Assembly: GCA_964400875.1 (NCBI GenBank)
Contig: CAYNWK010000053.1
Location: forward strand, 1 to 26,226
Reading direction: 5' to 3'
DNA: 26,226 nucleotides
DNA from: CAYNWK01 sp964400875
GTDB taxonomy: Bacteria; Chloroflexota; Anaerolineae; Anaerolineales; UBA4823
The notes under the pieces are model-generated. The model searched no databases. It was not told where the DNA came from and saw nothing but the letters and a program-made list of their open reading frames with translations. Below, piece by piece: positions 1-6,645 of the stretch. The first letter of the stretch is position 1, and the number at the start of each line of letters is the position of its first letter. The position numbers were made by a program, and so were the translations under genes.

Positions 1-6
1 GGGATG

Positions 7-77
7 CTTGGGGATGAGGTAGCAACCTCCCCCAGCTCGTCATTGCGAACCCGCCGTTCTGTGGCGGGTGTGGCAAT
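7..77. repeat. Palindromic intergenic repeat-like DNA
   Basis: Two adjacent inverted repeats lie in non-coding sequence. The first pairs GAGGT (16-20) with ACCTC (25-29), flanked by G and C runs. The second pairs ATTGC plus ACCCGCC (42-46, 49-55) with GGCGGGT plus GCAAT (63-69, 73-77) around a 7-nt loop. The 'GTCATTGCGA ... GCAATCTC' wording resembles a short palindromic intergenic repeat that recurs in many environmental bacterial genomes. Only one copy is visible here, so calling it a dispersed repeat is an inference. Confidence 0.45.
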
Positions 78-163
78 CTCTTCCCACTGGGGTGTTCACT
101 TTTCTAAGTCCGCGAGATACCATTATACGCCCTTGCCTAATCCCCAAGGGCCTGGTTTTCCTC

Positions 164-194
164 CAAACAAAAAAGACCCGCACAGAGGCGGGTC
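164..194 (-). terminator. Intrinsic terminator after the VOC gene
   Basis: Read on the minus strand, a 7-bp GC-rich stem (GACCCGC 175-181 with GCGGGTC 188-194, 6-nt loop) is followed directly by a U-rich run (TTTTTTGTTT, positions 174-165). It lies 60 bp beyond the stop codon of the minus-strand VOC gene and fits a rho-independent terminator. Confidence 0.8.
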
Positions 195-253
195 ATGATA
201 AGTACAGTTTTTGGGGACCACTACAGACTCATCCCTGGTTAAATTGCTTCGAA

Positions 254-685
254 TTATCGAACACTTTCATCATAGGCGACAAACTCCAAGGTATTTCCTT
301 CCGGATCGGCGAAGTAGAGCGAACGAACATGGATCCAGGCGTGCTCGGTCGCCTGTACCTTTATCCCCAGGCCTTCGAGACGTCGTTTCTCTGACTCAAA
401 ATCTTCAAGGGCAACGTTGAACGCGATGTGATGGAGCGTCGATTTTTGAGGATTAACTGTTGGTGACTTATCCTCCAGGAATATCCGGTTGCCTGCCTCG
501 AAGAGGGCCAGGTTCTGGGTGTGTCCCCCATAACCCTCTGCGATCTTGAAGAACACGTAATCCTCTTCCTGCCTGAGTACCTCGAGTCCCAGCACGTCCT
601 CGTAAAAGCTTTGCATCCCTTTCAGGTCATTGACGCGGATAGATGCTTCGCCCAGCCCTTTGATAGTCCGTTCCGAATTAACCAT
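254..685 (-). CDS. VOC-superfamily (glyoxalase/dioxygenase-like) protein
   Basis: A 143-residue protein of the vicinal-oxygen-chelate fold, which covers glyoxalase I, fosfomycin/bleomycin resistance proteins and extradiol dioxygenases. The N-terminal half has the typical strand-helix start with 'FYEDVLGLEV' near residues 27-36. The C-terminal half has 'LHHIAFNV' followed by 'FADPEGNTLEFVAY', where the His and the Glu of TLEF are the usual metal ligands. One protein of this length carries two beta-alpha-beta modules and would act as a dimer. The ATG at 685 is preceded by GGAG six bases upstream. The substrate cannot be told from sequence. The gene sits downstream of the ICMT-like gene on the same strand with a 237-bp gap and probably has its own promoter. 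Confidence 0.85.
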   Translation of the reverse strand: MVNSERTIKGLGEASIRVNDLKGMQSFYEDVLGLEVLRQEEDYVFFKIAEGYGGHTQNLALFEAGNRIFLEDKSPTVNPQKSTLHHIAFNVALEDFESEKRRLEGLGIKVQATEHAWIHVRSLYFADPEGNTLEFVAYDESVR

Positions 686-736
686 GACTGCTCCATTGGA
701 AGAAAAAATAATCGGGTACGACCAGGTTTAAAATAA

Positions 737-764
737 CGTATAGGGTTCACTTGTGGTCTCTCAA
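737..764 (-). promoter_or_regulatory. Candidate sigma-70-type promoter of the VOC gene
   Basis: On the minus strand TTGAGA (764-759) and TATACG (742-737) are separated by 16 bp, giving a start near 730 and an untranslated leader of about 45 nt. The matches to consensus are 5/6 and 4/6. It was found by eye. Confidence 0.35.
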
Positions 765-922
765 GAGCCCTTTTTCGTTGACATGGATAGTTCTTGCACC
801 TAACTGCTTGCACATCACCTCGCATCCCCGGTCCGCTCCAGCGATACATAAACAGACCTTAGAGCTCATTCAAGCACAAATGGGCGTTCACGAGCATGAA
901 CTGAATCCCAGAGGTCCGATTG

Positions 923-1522
923 TTAAAACTTAGGAAGTAATGCGCCAGTTTGTTCGCGATATCGGCGATATTCTTCTCCAAAAAGGCTTTCAAGCCTATG
1001 CTCTTCATATTCAATCCGCTTGGCAATATCGATCGCCGTTCCCAGGATCCAGGTCAGGCCAAGGAACCAGTTGCCCGTAATGAATAATGGGGCACTGAGA
1101 ATAAGGAGAAAGGATGTATAGATTGGATGTCGGATCCGTTTATATGGACCGCTCTGAATTAGTTCGTGGTCAGATGCGATTTGAGGTCGATCACTCCAAA
1201 ACTGGCCAAGAGCAACATGGGACCATTGAAGGAGAACGAAGCCGACTGCAGCAAGAGCAGCCCCACCCCATCGCAGGTAGACTGGAATAGGGACAGACGA
1301 CCATCGCATCCATGCAGGTTTCACAATGTAGGTCGCACTGCTGACGAGAGCGATGATAACCAGAGTACCTGCGAAACGCTCGACCCAGCCATCATCTTTT
1401 TGATCAAGGACTTCCTTCTCATCACCCGAGGTTTTGGCATTGTAATAGGCCCGGTGCGCGACGAATAGAACGAGCATTGCCAGGAGCAAAAGTCGGAATA
1501 GAAGAGGACCTTCAACCTGCAT
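923..1522 (-). CDS. ICMT-like membrane methyltransferase family protein
   Basis: A membrane protein of 199 residues from the chosen start. It has several hydrophobic segments and the C-terminal signature of the isoprenylcysteine carboxyl methyltransferase/phospholipid methyltransferase family: 'GPYKRIRHPIYTSFLL', a hydrophobic pair, then 'EEHRLESLFGEEYRRYRE'. The RHP and EE motifs form the S-adenosylmethionine pocket in this family. Bacterial members rarely have known substrates, so none is assigned. The frame stays open upstream to a TTG at 1588. I prefer ATG 1522 because the first membrane segment starts just after it and a short ORF with a strong ribosome site ends over it, suggesting translational coupling. 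GC content is clearly lower than in the aro operon. Confidence 0.75.
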   Translation of the reverse strand: MQVEGPLLFRLLLLAMLVLFVAHRAYYNAKTSGDEKEVLDQKDDGWVERFAGTLVIIALVSSATYIVKPAWMRWSSVPIPVYLRWGGAALAAVGFVLLQWSHVALGQFWSDRPQIASDHELIQSGPYKRIRHPIYTSFLLILSAPLFITGNWFLGLTWILGTAIDIAKRIEYEEHRLESLFGEEYRRYREQTGALLPKF

Positions 1523-1592
1523 AAACGAGATTCCAGTAGAGACGAGAATCGAACAACAAGAAATGCTCCCTAGCTGGTTGAGAAGCAATCAT
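1512..1592 (-). other. Possible 26-codon upstream ORF overlapping the methyltransferase start
   Basis: On the minus strand AGGAGG (1610-1605) precedes an ATG at 1592 that opens a 26-codon frame ending with TGA at 1514-1512. This overlaps the ATG at 1522 of the methyltransferase in another frame. The peptide has no recognisable family. It may only deliver ribosomes to the downstream gene, or it may be chance. Spacing from AGGAGG to ATG is about 12 nt, slightly long. Confidence 0.35.
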
Positions 1593-1647
1593 CTTTATGC
1601 CTATCCTCCTGTTGGGCACATTCGCGCGGATCGTTGAGGGTTTCTCA

Positions 1648-1971
1648 TTATTTGGGATCAAGCGACATGACGTAATCGTAACTTTCATTCAGATATGCGG
1701 ACAGCTTATCCAGATCATCGAACATATGAACTGGGATCAGCACGTAGCCCCTCATCTCCGCTCCATGCGACATAAATTTGGACGACCCGAATTCCTCGAT
1801 GTACTTTTCCTGAACTGGCTTTGAAAACCGCATGCCCAGTTCACCTGCTTTATTGAGCAGTGAGAACATGTGCCCGTTTGCTGAGGTGTACGGCACGGTT
1901 TTTCCTTTCCTTTCAAACCGCGGGCATTTATCAACCAACTGATCGTAGAGTTCAAGCTTATGTTCCCACAT
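1648..1971 (-). CDS. Small protein resembling the TfoX N-terminal / YjbR-like family
   Basis: A soluble protein of 107 residues. Key segments are 'CPRFERKGKTVPYTSANGHMFSLL' (quoted in part: CPRFERKGK, then PYTSANGHMFSLL), 'ELGMRFSKPVQEKYIEEF' and 'HGAEMRGYVLIPV'. These match my recollection of small bacterial proteins with a TfoX-N or YjbR-like fold, whose role is largely unknown. No catalytic residues can be named. The start at 1971 is chosen because AGGAGG lies 9 nt upstream. The in-frame ATG at 1980 would abut the ribosome site directly. The gene precedes the methyltransferase gene on the same strand, about 125 bp away, so the two may be cotranscribed. Confidence 0.6.
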   Translation of the reverse strand: MWEHKLELYDQLVDKCPRFERKGKTVPYTSANGHMFSLLNKAGELGMRFSKPVQEKYIEEFGSSKFMSHGAEMRGYVLIPVHMFDDLDKLSAYLNESYDYVMSLDPK

Positions 1972-2481
1972 AACATTCATCCTCCTCGTAACTTGTCCCA
2001 TCACGGGCGATCAGAACCCGGTTTTGTCGCACCCTCATTAATAATCGTGCAAAGATTTCGAGCGACTCGAAATGATCCCTCACAGCTAGCATCCGGGCCG
2101 AGGTCGGGAATGATCGACAGCTTTGATCGCTCTGATCATAGCTCCGGGTTGGCACTTATCGACGAAAAGCTATCGGCGAGTTTCCCCCACCTTGACCTTG
2201 CCACATAATGCCTATCCTCATGTTTGAGATATTATACATAGGACTTACACACTTGAGGGAAGAAAGAGGGTGTTTGGGCGGGCCGCACCCGCCCAAACAC
2301 CCTCACTTTCCCGGCGAATTGCGTAACTCCTAATACATTCAAGCAGAGAGATTGATTTGCTTGAATCTATAGTCAGGTTTACATAAGACCAATAATGCGC
2401 AAGGTAATCTCGACAACGATCAAGCTGATCGATCTGGTCAATCCAAGTCTCTACTTGCGCATCTCATCTTGTGCTTTTTCC
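1972..2481. other. Gene-free stretch between the TfoX-like gene and the secreted repeat protein
   Basis: About 500 bp without a credible gene. It holds a 17-bp perfect inverted repeat (listed separately). On the minus strand there is an isolated TATAAT near 2236-2231 and a short ATG frame from about 2219 whose first bases repeat the AGGATAGGCAT wording found before the methyltransferase. A weak inverted repeat, ATTCAAGCA (2337-2345) with TGCTTGAAT (2358-2366), is also present. Nothing else was recognised. Confidence 0.5.
2266..2304 (-). terminator. Long perfect hairpin, probable terminator of the repeat-protein gene
   Basis: GAGGGTGTTTGGGCGGG (2266-2282) pairs perfectly over 17 bp with 2288-2304 around a 5-nt loop. 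On the minus strand the stem is followed by TTTCTT, so it can act as an intrinsic terminator about 180 bp beyond the stop of the 2482-3762 gene. The U-tract is imperfect, and so long a stem could also be a transposable or protein-binding palindrome. Confidence 0.55.
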
Positions 2482-3762
2482 CTACGGGTAATTGCGCAGT
2501 CCCAGGGGGAGATAGGTCCGGTTGCCCCACAGCTGCCCGTAGATATTTGTGTTTGTCGCCGACACCGGTTGATCCTGCCAGGCCACCAGGAAATCGCCGG
2601 CAGGTCCGGCGGCGACGGCAGGGAGGTCCGCTGCCACGCCGGAGAATTCAGCCTTCTGGCCCAATAACACGCCCTGGTTAGAAATTACCTGCCCCCGAAT
2701 CGGCTTGTCGATTACGCCTTGGGGGTGGCGCCAGGTGAGGAAATACTGCCCGCTCACTTCTGAGCTGGCAATTGCCGGGCTGGTTTCGTCCTGGTTGGTC
2801 TGGGAGACCTTGGTATCCGATGGGTGTGGCGTGCCGTCCTCCGCGATCAGCCGGGAGTAAATATCGTGGTCGTTCGCCGCGTAATCGATTTCCCAGGCTA
2901 CCAGGAATTTATAGTCCGTGGGGGATGTCGGGATTGCTGCCACGGCCGGCGCCGTGCTGGAACGGGTGTAGTAAGCGATGGTGATATCACCCTGGAAGAG
3001 CCCGCCGCCGCCGTGCACCTGCTGCCCGTGGATATCCCAGAGCGGGCCGGCGTCGTACTGCCAGACCACCAGGTAGCGGTTGGCGTGGCGGTTGTAGGCC
3101 ACATCCGGCTCGCTTCGGTCTTCGCTGCCTTCTGAAATGACGAACTTGCCCCCGTCGAGGTTGCCGCTGGCGTCCACCACCTGGCCGTAGACCGTGTGCG
3201 TGATCGGCAGCGGATGCCAGATTTCAGACCACACCACCAGGTAGCGGTCCGATGTGAATGCGTAGGATACAGCCGGTTTCGCCGGTGTATACAGGTTATA
3301 TCCCCAATCGCGGATGATCAGGTTGTTCGTGTCCAGGACCTGCCCGGTTCCCGAGACTCGCTTGGCCTGGATGCTGTACCCTTTGCTGGCCAGGTACTGC
3401 TCCCAAACGACCAGGTATTGGTCGCTGGTCTGGTTGTAGATCACATCCGGGAAACGCCGGTCATCCGAACATGCGGCTGAGATATAGAATGGTCCCCCGA
3501 TCTTGGCGCCGCTCTTCGAGAGGCGCTGTGCACGGATGTCATCGCATCCAGCCCGGTCGTTGTACCACACCGCCAGGTATTCCTGGCGCGTACTGTTATA
3601 GGCCGTTGATGGCGCGACTTCCTGTTCGGCCGCTTCGGAAATTACCAGCGAACCATCGATCGGGCTGCCTGCCTGGGACCTCTTTGGGGTGGCCAGCAGC
3701 AGCACGAATGATCCGAGCACAAAGACGAAAATGACCTGCCAAAACAATTTACGGGTGAACAT
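2482..3762 (-). CDS. Secreted seven-repeat protein, predicted beta-propeller
   Basis: A 426-residue exported protein. Residues 1-31 form a signal peptide: a basic start, a long hydrophobic core and a likely cut after SQA. The rest is seven repeats of about 46-58 residues starting at residues 51, 105, 163, 219, 272, 329 and 381. Each opens with P-x-V-A-Y/x and reaches a YLVVW-like strand, then a strand resembling 'IxGQxV'. Seven such units suggest a seven-bladed beta-propeller (inference). The chain ends in 'YLPLGLRNYP', close to a YLPL-x-LR tail I recall from many exported Chloroflexota proteins. Its function there is not established as far as I know. The ATG at 3762 has GGGAGG just upstream. 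No enzyme motif is visible. Binding or surface roles are possible but unproven. Confidence 0.8.
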   Translation of the reverse strand: MFTRKLFWQVIFVFVLGSFVLLLATPKRSQAGSPIDGSLVISEAAEQEVAPSTAYNSTRQEYLAVWYNDRAGCDDIRAQRLSKSGAKIGGPFYISAACSDDRRFPDVIYNQTSDQYLVVWEQYLASKGYSIQAKRVSGTGQVLDTNNLIIRDWGYNLYTPAKPAVSYAFTSDRYLVVWSEIWHPLPITHTVYGQVVDASGNLDGGKFVISEGSEDRSEPDVAYNRHANRYLVVWQYDAGPLWDIHGQQVHGGGGLFQGDITIAYYTRSSTAPAVAAIPTSPTDYKFLVAWEIDYAANDHDIYSRLIAEDGTPHPSDTKVSQTNQDETSPAIASSEVSGQYFLTWRHPQGVIDKPIRGQVISNQGVLLGQKAEFSGVAADLPAVAAGPAGDFLVAWQDQPVSATNTNIYGQLWGNRTYLPLGLRNYP

Positions 3763-4094
3763 ATTCCCTCCCTTCAGTGACCTGATTCATCGATCGGCGC
3801 AACCCTGACCCGGCTATCGTACGATGCCTTTGGGCTTTTTTGCCGCGCTCGTCGTCTCTGACGCACAAGCTGCTTACGCCTTCAAACCGCGCTTTGCGTG
3901 TCGTTTCGTGGTGAAACAGTAATCACACGCCAGATGGGCGGTGTTGTATATTGAATTGTCGATACTGATAAAGGGGGACCCGTAAAAATGAGGGAAATAC
4001 CTATTTACAATCTGCATTATAGCATGGGTAGACCTTCCAAACGTGGTGCCCGGGCTCAAATCTGCAAGTATCCAGGCCCGGCAAGATAATTCTT

Positions 4095-4161
4095 CCCCTC
4101 TCGCGACTGGTTCGCAACCCGCAGGGTTGCCAGCCGCCGTGGGAGGAGGCTAGGTGAGGGG
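4095..4161. repeat. Nested inverted repeat in non-coding DNA
   Basis: An inner stem GCAACCC (4114-4120) with GGGTTGC (4124-4130) and a 3-nt loop lies inside outer arms CCCCTC (4095-4100) and GAGGGG (4156-4161). The CCCCTC/GAGGGG wording resembles intergenic palindromes common in Chloroflexota genomes. Only one copy is visible, so dispersal is an inference. Confidence 0.4.
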
Positions 4162-4293
4162 CAAATCGTCCTTCAGCTCACCGCCCCGACTTCACAAAAA
4201 TTCATCCAACGCCCGCCGCGTTTGTTCGCAACCGGTCACGACACCCAAGACCAGTGCTTCGCCTTGCCGGATCGGGTCCCGGCGGGTAAGGCG

Positions 4294-4302
4294 TGATAGA
4301 AT
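4294..4302 (+). promoter_or_regulatory. Candidate extended -10 promoter
   Basis: TG-A-TAGAAT matches the extended -10 pattern TGnTATAAT with one mismatch and would start transcription near 4309, about 40 nt before the membrane-protein ATG. An alternative is TTGTTA (4308-4313) with TGTATT (4331-4336) at 17 bp, which is weaker. Confidence 0.3.
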
Positions 4303-4347
4303 TCCCTTTGTTAATCCGCTCGTAAACAGCTGTATTTGTGGGGCGAA

Positions 4348-4857
4348 ATGAAATCATTTTCTGAATTGATCGCGCGGTGGGAGACCTTTTATTTGTTGTC
4401 GGGCACGGCCGCCGCGACTTTGATGGGCCTGTTGTTCGTCGCGTTCTCCATCCATATTGAGAACTTTCGGCGGGAAACCTACGCAGATCTCCAGCGGTTC
4501 GCCGCTTTGACCTTCAACAGCTTCTTCTATGCGTTGATCATCTCCCTGTGGTTCCTGATCCCGGGTTTGTCCGTGCTGGGATTGGGCATTCCGATGCTGC
4601 TGCTCGGTTTGTTGAGTCTTGGGAATGTGGTATATCAGCGGCGCCAGGCGCATCGGATTCAATTGGCGCATGAAGGGGTAAGCATTTCGGGCAAGTTCAC
4701 CCTGCCGATCATCAGCCTGGTGGTCCTGGTCGCCGCAGCGGTGGGGGTGATGCTGCAGATCCCCTACAGCTTGTATGGATTTGTTCTCGTGATCGTCATG
4801 CTCTTGATCTCTGCTTCCGTCAATGCCTTCTCGCTCCTCGTGCAAATCAAGGCTTGA
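4348..4857 (+). CDS. Uncharacterised small membrane protein
   Basis: A 169-residue integral membrane protein with about four membrane segments. It opens with 'WETFYLLSGTAAATLMGLLFVAFS', seen here as WETFYLLSG near residue 11 followed by GLLFVAFS. This pattern recurs in small hypothetical membrane proteins of environmental bacteria. No catalytic or transport motif is visible and I assign no function. ATG 4348 is chosen over an in-frame TTG at 4336 because the membrane segment begins shortly after it. The ribosome site (GGGGCG) is weak. It lies just upstream of, and on the same strand as, the aro operon, but that operon has its own strong promoter. Confidence 0.65.
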   Translation: MKSFSELIARWETFYLLSGTAAATLMGLLFVAFSIHIENFRRETYADLQRFAALTFNSFFYALIISLWFLIPGLSVLGLGIPMLLLGLLSLGNVVYQRRQAHRIQLAHEGVSISGKFTLPIISLVVLVAAAVGVMLQIPYSLYGFVLVIVMLLISASVNAFSLLVQIKA

Positions 4858-4953
4858 GCAATCAATTCTTTCTCCGCTCAGAAGGCATTACCCTTAGATT
4901 ATGTAAAACTTATCTCTATTCGTTTCTATTCGTTCCGCGAAACGAATACTTGC

Positions 4954-4982
4954 TTGACAGCTCGGGCCACCCGCAGTACAAT
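4954..4982 (+). promoter_or_regulatory. Consensus promoter of the aro operon
   Basis: TTGACA (4954-4959), a 17-bp spacer, then TACAAT (4977-4982): a perfect -35 and a 5/6 -10 at ideal spacing. Transcription would begin near 4989, about 20 nt before the leader-peptide ATG at 5011. Confidence 0.85.
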
Positions 4983-5010
4983 CCAGCCTAATCAGGTGTG
5001 AATTGACCTT

Positions 5011-5091
5011 ATGACCAAAACCTCGGCTCGCTTTTACGCCCGCTTCTATTTTTACGGCTCACCCAATACGGTGGCCGTTGGCGGCGCTTAA
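5011..5091 (+). CDS. Phe/Tyr-rich leader peptide of the aro-operon attenuator
   Basis: A 26-codon ORF (ATG 5011, TAA 5089-5091) starting about 20 nt after the predicted transcription start. Residues 8-15 read FYARFYFY, giving three Phe and three Tyr in eight codons (5032-5055). This concentration of the operon's end products is the hallmark of a transcription-attenuation leader. The peptide itself needs no function, because the ribosome's position is the signal. A candidate Shine-Dalgarno, AGGTG (4994-4998), lies 12 nt upstream, a little far, so initiation may be modest. The stop codon sits inside the 10-nt palindrome CGCTTAAGCG (5085-5094). The role is inferred from layout and composition. 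Confidence 0.85.
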   Translation: MTKTSARFYARFYFYGSPNTVAVGGA

Positions 5092-5135
5092 GCGGGCAAG
5101 AGACATCTTTTTCACCCCCAGACGCGAGGCCACCG
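5054..5135 (+). promoter_or_regulatory. Attenuator pause hairpin (1:2) and antiterminator (2:3) segments
   Basis: Segment 1 (ACGGC 5054-5058 and CACC 5060-5063, with one bulged T) pairs with segment 2 (GGTGGCCGT 5070-5078), giving 9 bp and a 6-nt loop. Segment 2 can instead pair through CGGTGGCC (5069-5076) with GGCCACCG (5128-5135) over 8 bp. That pairing consumes most of the left arm and the first base of the right arm of the terminator. A ribosome stalled on the Phe/Tyr codons (5032-5055) would cover segment 1 and favour the 2:3 antiterminator. A ribosome reaching the stop codon would mask segment 2 and allow termination. Confidence 0.8.
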
Positions 5136-5153
5136 GCCTCGCGTTTTCTTTTT
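5122..5153 (+). terminator. Intrinsic terminator of the aro attenuator
   Basis: A 10-bp stem (ACGCGAGGCC 5122-5131 with 5135-5144, 3-nt ACC loop) is followed by TTTTCTTTTT (5144-5153). It lies after the leader peptide and 24 bp before the first structural gene, so read-through is needed to express the operon. Confidence 0.92.
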
Positions 5154-5177
5154 AACATCCTCGACCAGGAGAGCACC

Positions 5178-5543
5178 ATGCCCGTACGCGGCGTTCGCGG
5201 CGCCACAGTCGCCTCAGAAGACCGGCCCGCAGACATTCTGGCAGCCACCAAAGAGCTGCTCGTGCGCATCGCCCAGGCCAACCCGGCGCTGGAGAGCGCC
5301 GACCTGGCCAGCGTCATCTTCACCGTCAGCGACGACCTGCACTCCGCTTACCCGGCTCGCGCCGCCCGGGATCTGGGTTGGGCGGAGGTTCCGCTGCTGT
5401 GCGCGCGCGAGATCCCGGTCCCGGACGGGCTGCCGCGCTGCATTCGCGTCCTGCTGCACTGGAACACCGACCTGCCCCAGGAGGCGATCAACCACGTCTA
5501 TTTGGGCGCTGCCGCTGCCCTGCGCGCCGACCTGGGCAACTGA
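5178..5543 (+). CDS. aroH: Chorismate mutase, AroH type
   Basis: Converts chorismate to prephenate, the branch to Tyr and Phe. The 121-residue protein matches the monofunctional AroH fold of Bacillus, a trimer with active sites between subunits. The residues known as catalytic in B. subtilis AroH appear at the same numbers here: Arg7 (VRGVRGAT), Cys75 and Glu78 (LLCAREIP), Arg90 (RCIRVLLHW) and Tyr108 (NHVYLG). The ATG follows GGAGAG. It is the first structural gene after the attenuator terminator, so its level depends directly on read-through. Having a chorismate mutase first in a shikimate operon suits control by Phe and Tyr rather than Trp. Confidence 0.95.
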   Translation: MPVRGVRGATVASEDRPADILAATKELLVRIAQANPALESADLASVIFTVSDDLHSAYPARAARDLGWAEVPLLCAREIPVPDGLPRCIRVLLHWNTDLPQEAINHVYLGAAAALRADLGN

Positions 5544-5608
5544 GGTTTTGGATCATGCTTTCGAGCAGCGTTCTTTTCGCTCGAGGAGATAAAGAGGAGG
5601 TAACGCCG

Positions 5609-6643
5609 ATGTTAATCGTCATGAAGACCAGCGCCACCCAGCAGGAGGTCGCCGCCGTGGTGGAGTTCGTCGAAACCCACGACCTGCGCGCCCACCTGTC
5701 CAGGGGTGATGAGCGCACCGTGATCGGCGCCATCGGCGATGGCCGGCCGGTGCAGCGCGAACAATTCCTGCACCTGGCAGGGGTAGACCGGGTCGTGCCG
5801 ATCTCGCGGCCTTACAAACTGGCCTCGCGTGAATTCAGCCCCAACGATTCAAGCTTCCCGTTAGACGGCGTCCGCATCGGCGAAGATCCGGTGGTGCTGA
5901 TCGCCGGGCCGTGTGCGGTAGAGAGCCGGAGCCAGCTGCTGGAGACGGCCCACGCCGTGCGCGAAGCCGGGGCGCATGCACTGCGTGGCGGCGCGTATAA
6001 ACCGCGCACCTCCCCGTATTCGTTCCAGGGGCTGGGTGAGCCCGGGCTGGAGCTGCTGGCCGAAGCCCGCGAGCAAACCGGCCTGCCCGTGGTCACCGAA
6101 GTGATGGCCCCCGAGCTCGTACCGCTGGTGGTTCGCTACGCCGACGTTCTCCAGATCGGGGCGCGCAACATGCAGAACTACGCCCTGCTGCACGCCGCCG
6201 GAGCAAGCCAGCACCCCGTGCTGCTTAAGCGCGGCCTGATGGCGACCATCGAGGAATTGCTCATGGCCGCCGAATACATCCTCTCCAACGGCAACCGCCG
6301 GGTGATCCTGTGCGAGCGAGGCATCCGCACCTTCGAGACCAGCACCCGCAACACCACTGACATCAACGCCGTCCCCGTGCTCAAATCGCTCACCCACCTG
6401 CCCGTGATCCTGGACCCCAGCCACAGCACGGGCCATTGGGAATACGTCTCCGCCGTGGCCCGGGCCGGGATCGCCGCCGGCGCCGACGGGCTGCTCGTCG
6501 AAGTGCACCCGGACCCCCGTGCGGCGCTCTCCGACGGCGGGCAATCGCTTAAACCGGAACGCTTCGCCGAACTGGTCACCCAGGTGAAAGCCATCGCCGA
6601 AGCGGTCGGCCGGTCGGTGGCCGTCAAGGCCGAGGTAGTTTGA
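5609..6643 (+). CDS. aroF: DAHP synthase, type I-beta, with N-terminal regulatory domain
   Basis: Condenses phosphoenolpyruvate and erythrose 4-phosphate to DAHP, the first shikimate-pathway step. The 344-residue protein starts with a ferredoxin-like domain of about 70 residues ('MLIVMKTSAT', 'HDLRAHLSRGDERTVIGAIGD') as in the Thermotoga enzyme, where this domain mediates Tyr/Phe feedback. The TIM-barrel follows with GPCAVES (Cys102 as metal ligand), YKPRTSPYSFQG (130-141), PSHSTG (His272), EVH (Glu298) and SDGGQ (Asp309). ATG 5609 is preceded by AGGAGG at good spacing. Longer upstream reading of the frame overlaps aroH and is not real. Feedback on this enzyme and attenuation of its mRNA would act together. 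Confidence 0.95.
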   Translation: MLIVMKTSATQQEVAAVVEFVETHDLRAHLSRGDERTVIGAIGDGRPVQREQFLHLAGVDRVVPISRPYKLASREFSPNDSSFPLDGVRIGEDPVVLIAGPCAVESRSQLLETAHAVREAGAHALRGGAYKPRTSPYSFQGLGEPGLELLAEAREQTGLPVVTEVMAPELVPLVVRYADVLQIGARNMQNYALLHAAGASQHPVLLKRGLMATIEELLMAAEYILSNGNRRVILCERGIRTFETSTRNTTDINAVPVLKSLTHLPVILDPSHSTGHWEYVSAVARAGIAAGADGLLVEVHPDPRAALSDGGQSLKPERFAELVTQVKAIAEAVGRSVAVKAEVV

Positions 6644-6645
6644 CC

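Larger units (their letters stand above)
3763..4347. other. Gene-free stretch upstream of the small membrane protein
   Basis: 585 bp without a credible gene. Parts are AT-rich (3940-4030). It contains a nested inverted repeat at 4095-4161 and an extended -10 promoter candidate at 4294-4302, both listed separately. It should also carry the promoter for the divergent repeat-protein gene, but no convincing minus-strand promoter was found by eye. Confidence 0.5.

Noticed and set aside
4191..4290. Minus-strand frame ending in 'RQGEALVLGVVTGCEQT' and a stop at 4191
   Set aside because: It looks protein-like and could be a gene remnant, but it has no start, is short, and its upstream part runs antisense into the membrane-protein gene. 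I could not assign it to a family.
5861..6544. Minus-strand open frame of 227 codons inside the DAHP synthase gene
   Set aside because: Antisense shadow of an intact, motif-complete gene. Its composition is low-complexity (Gly, His, Gln-rich).
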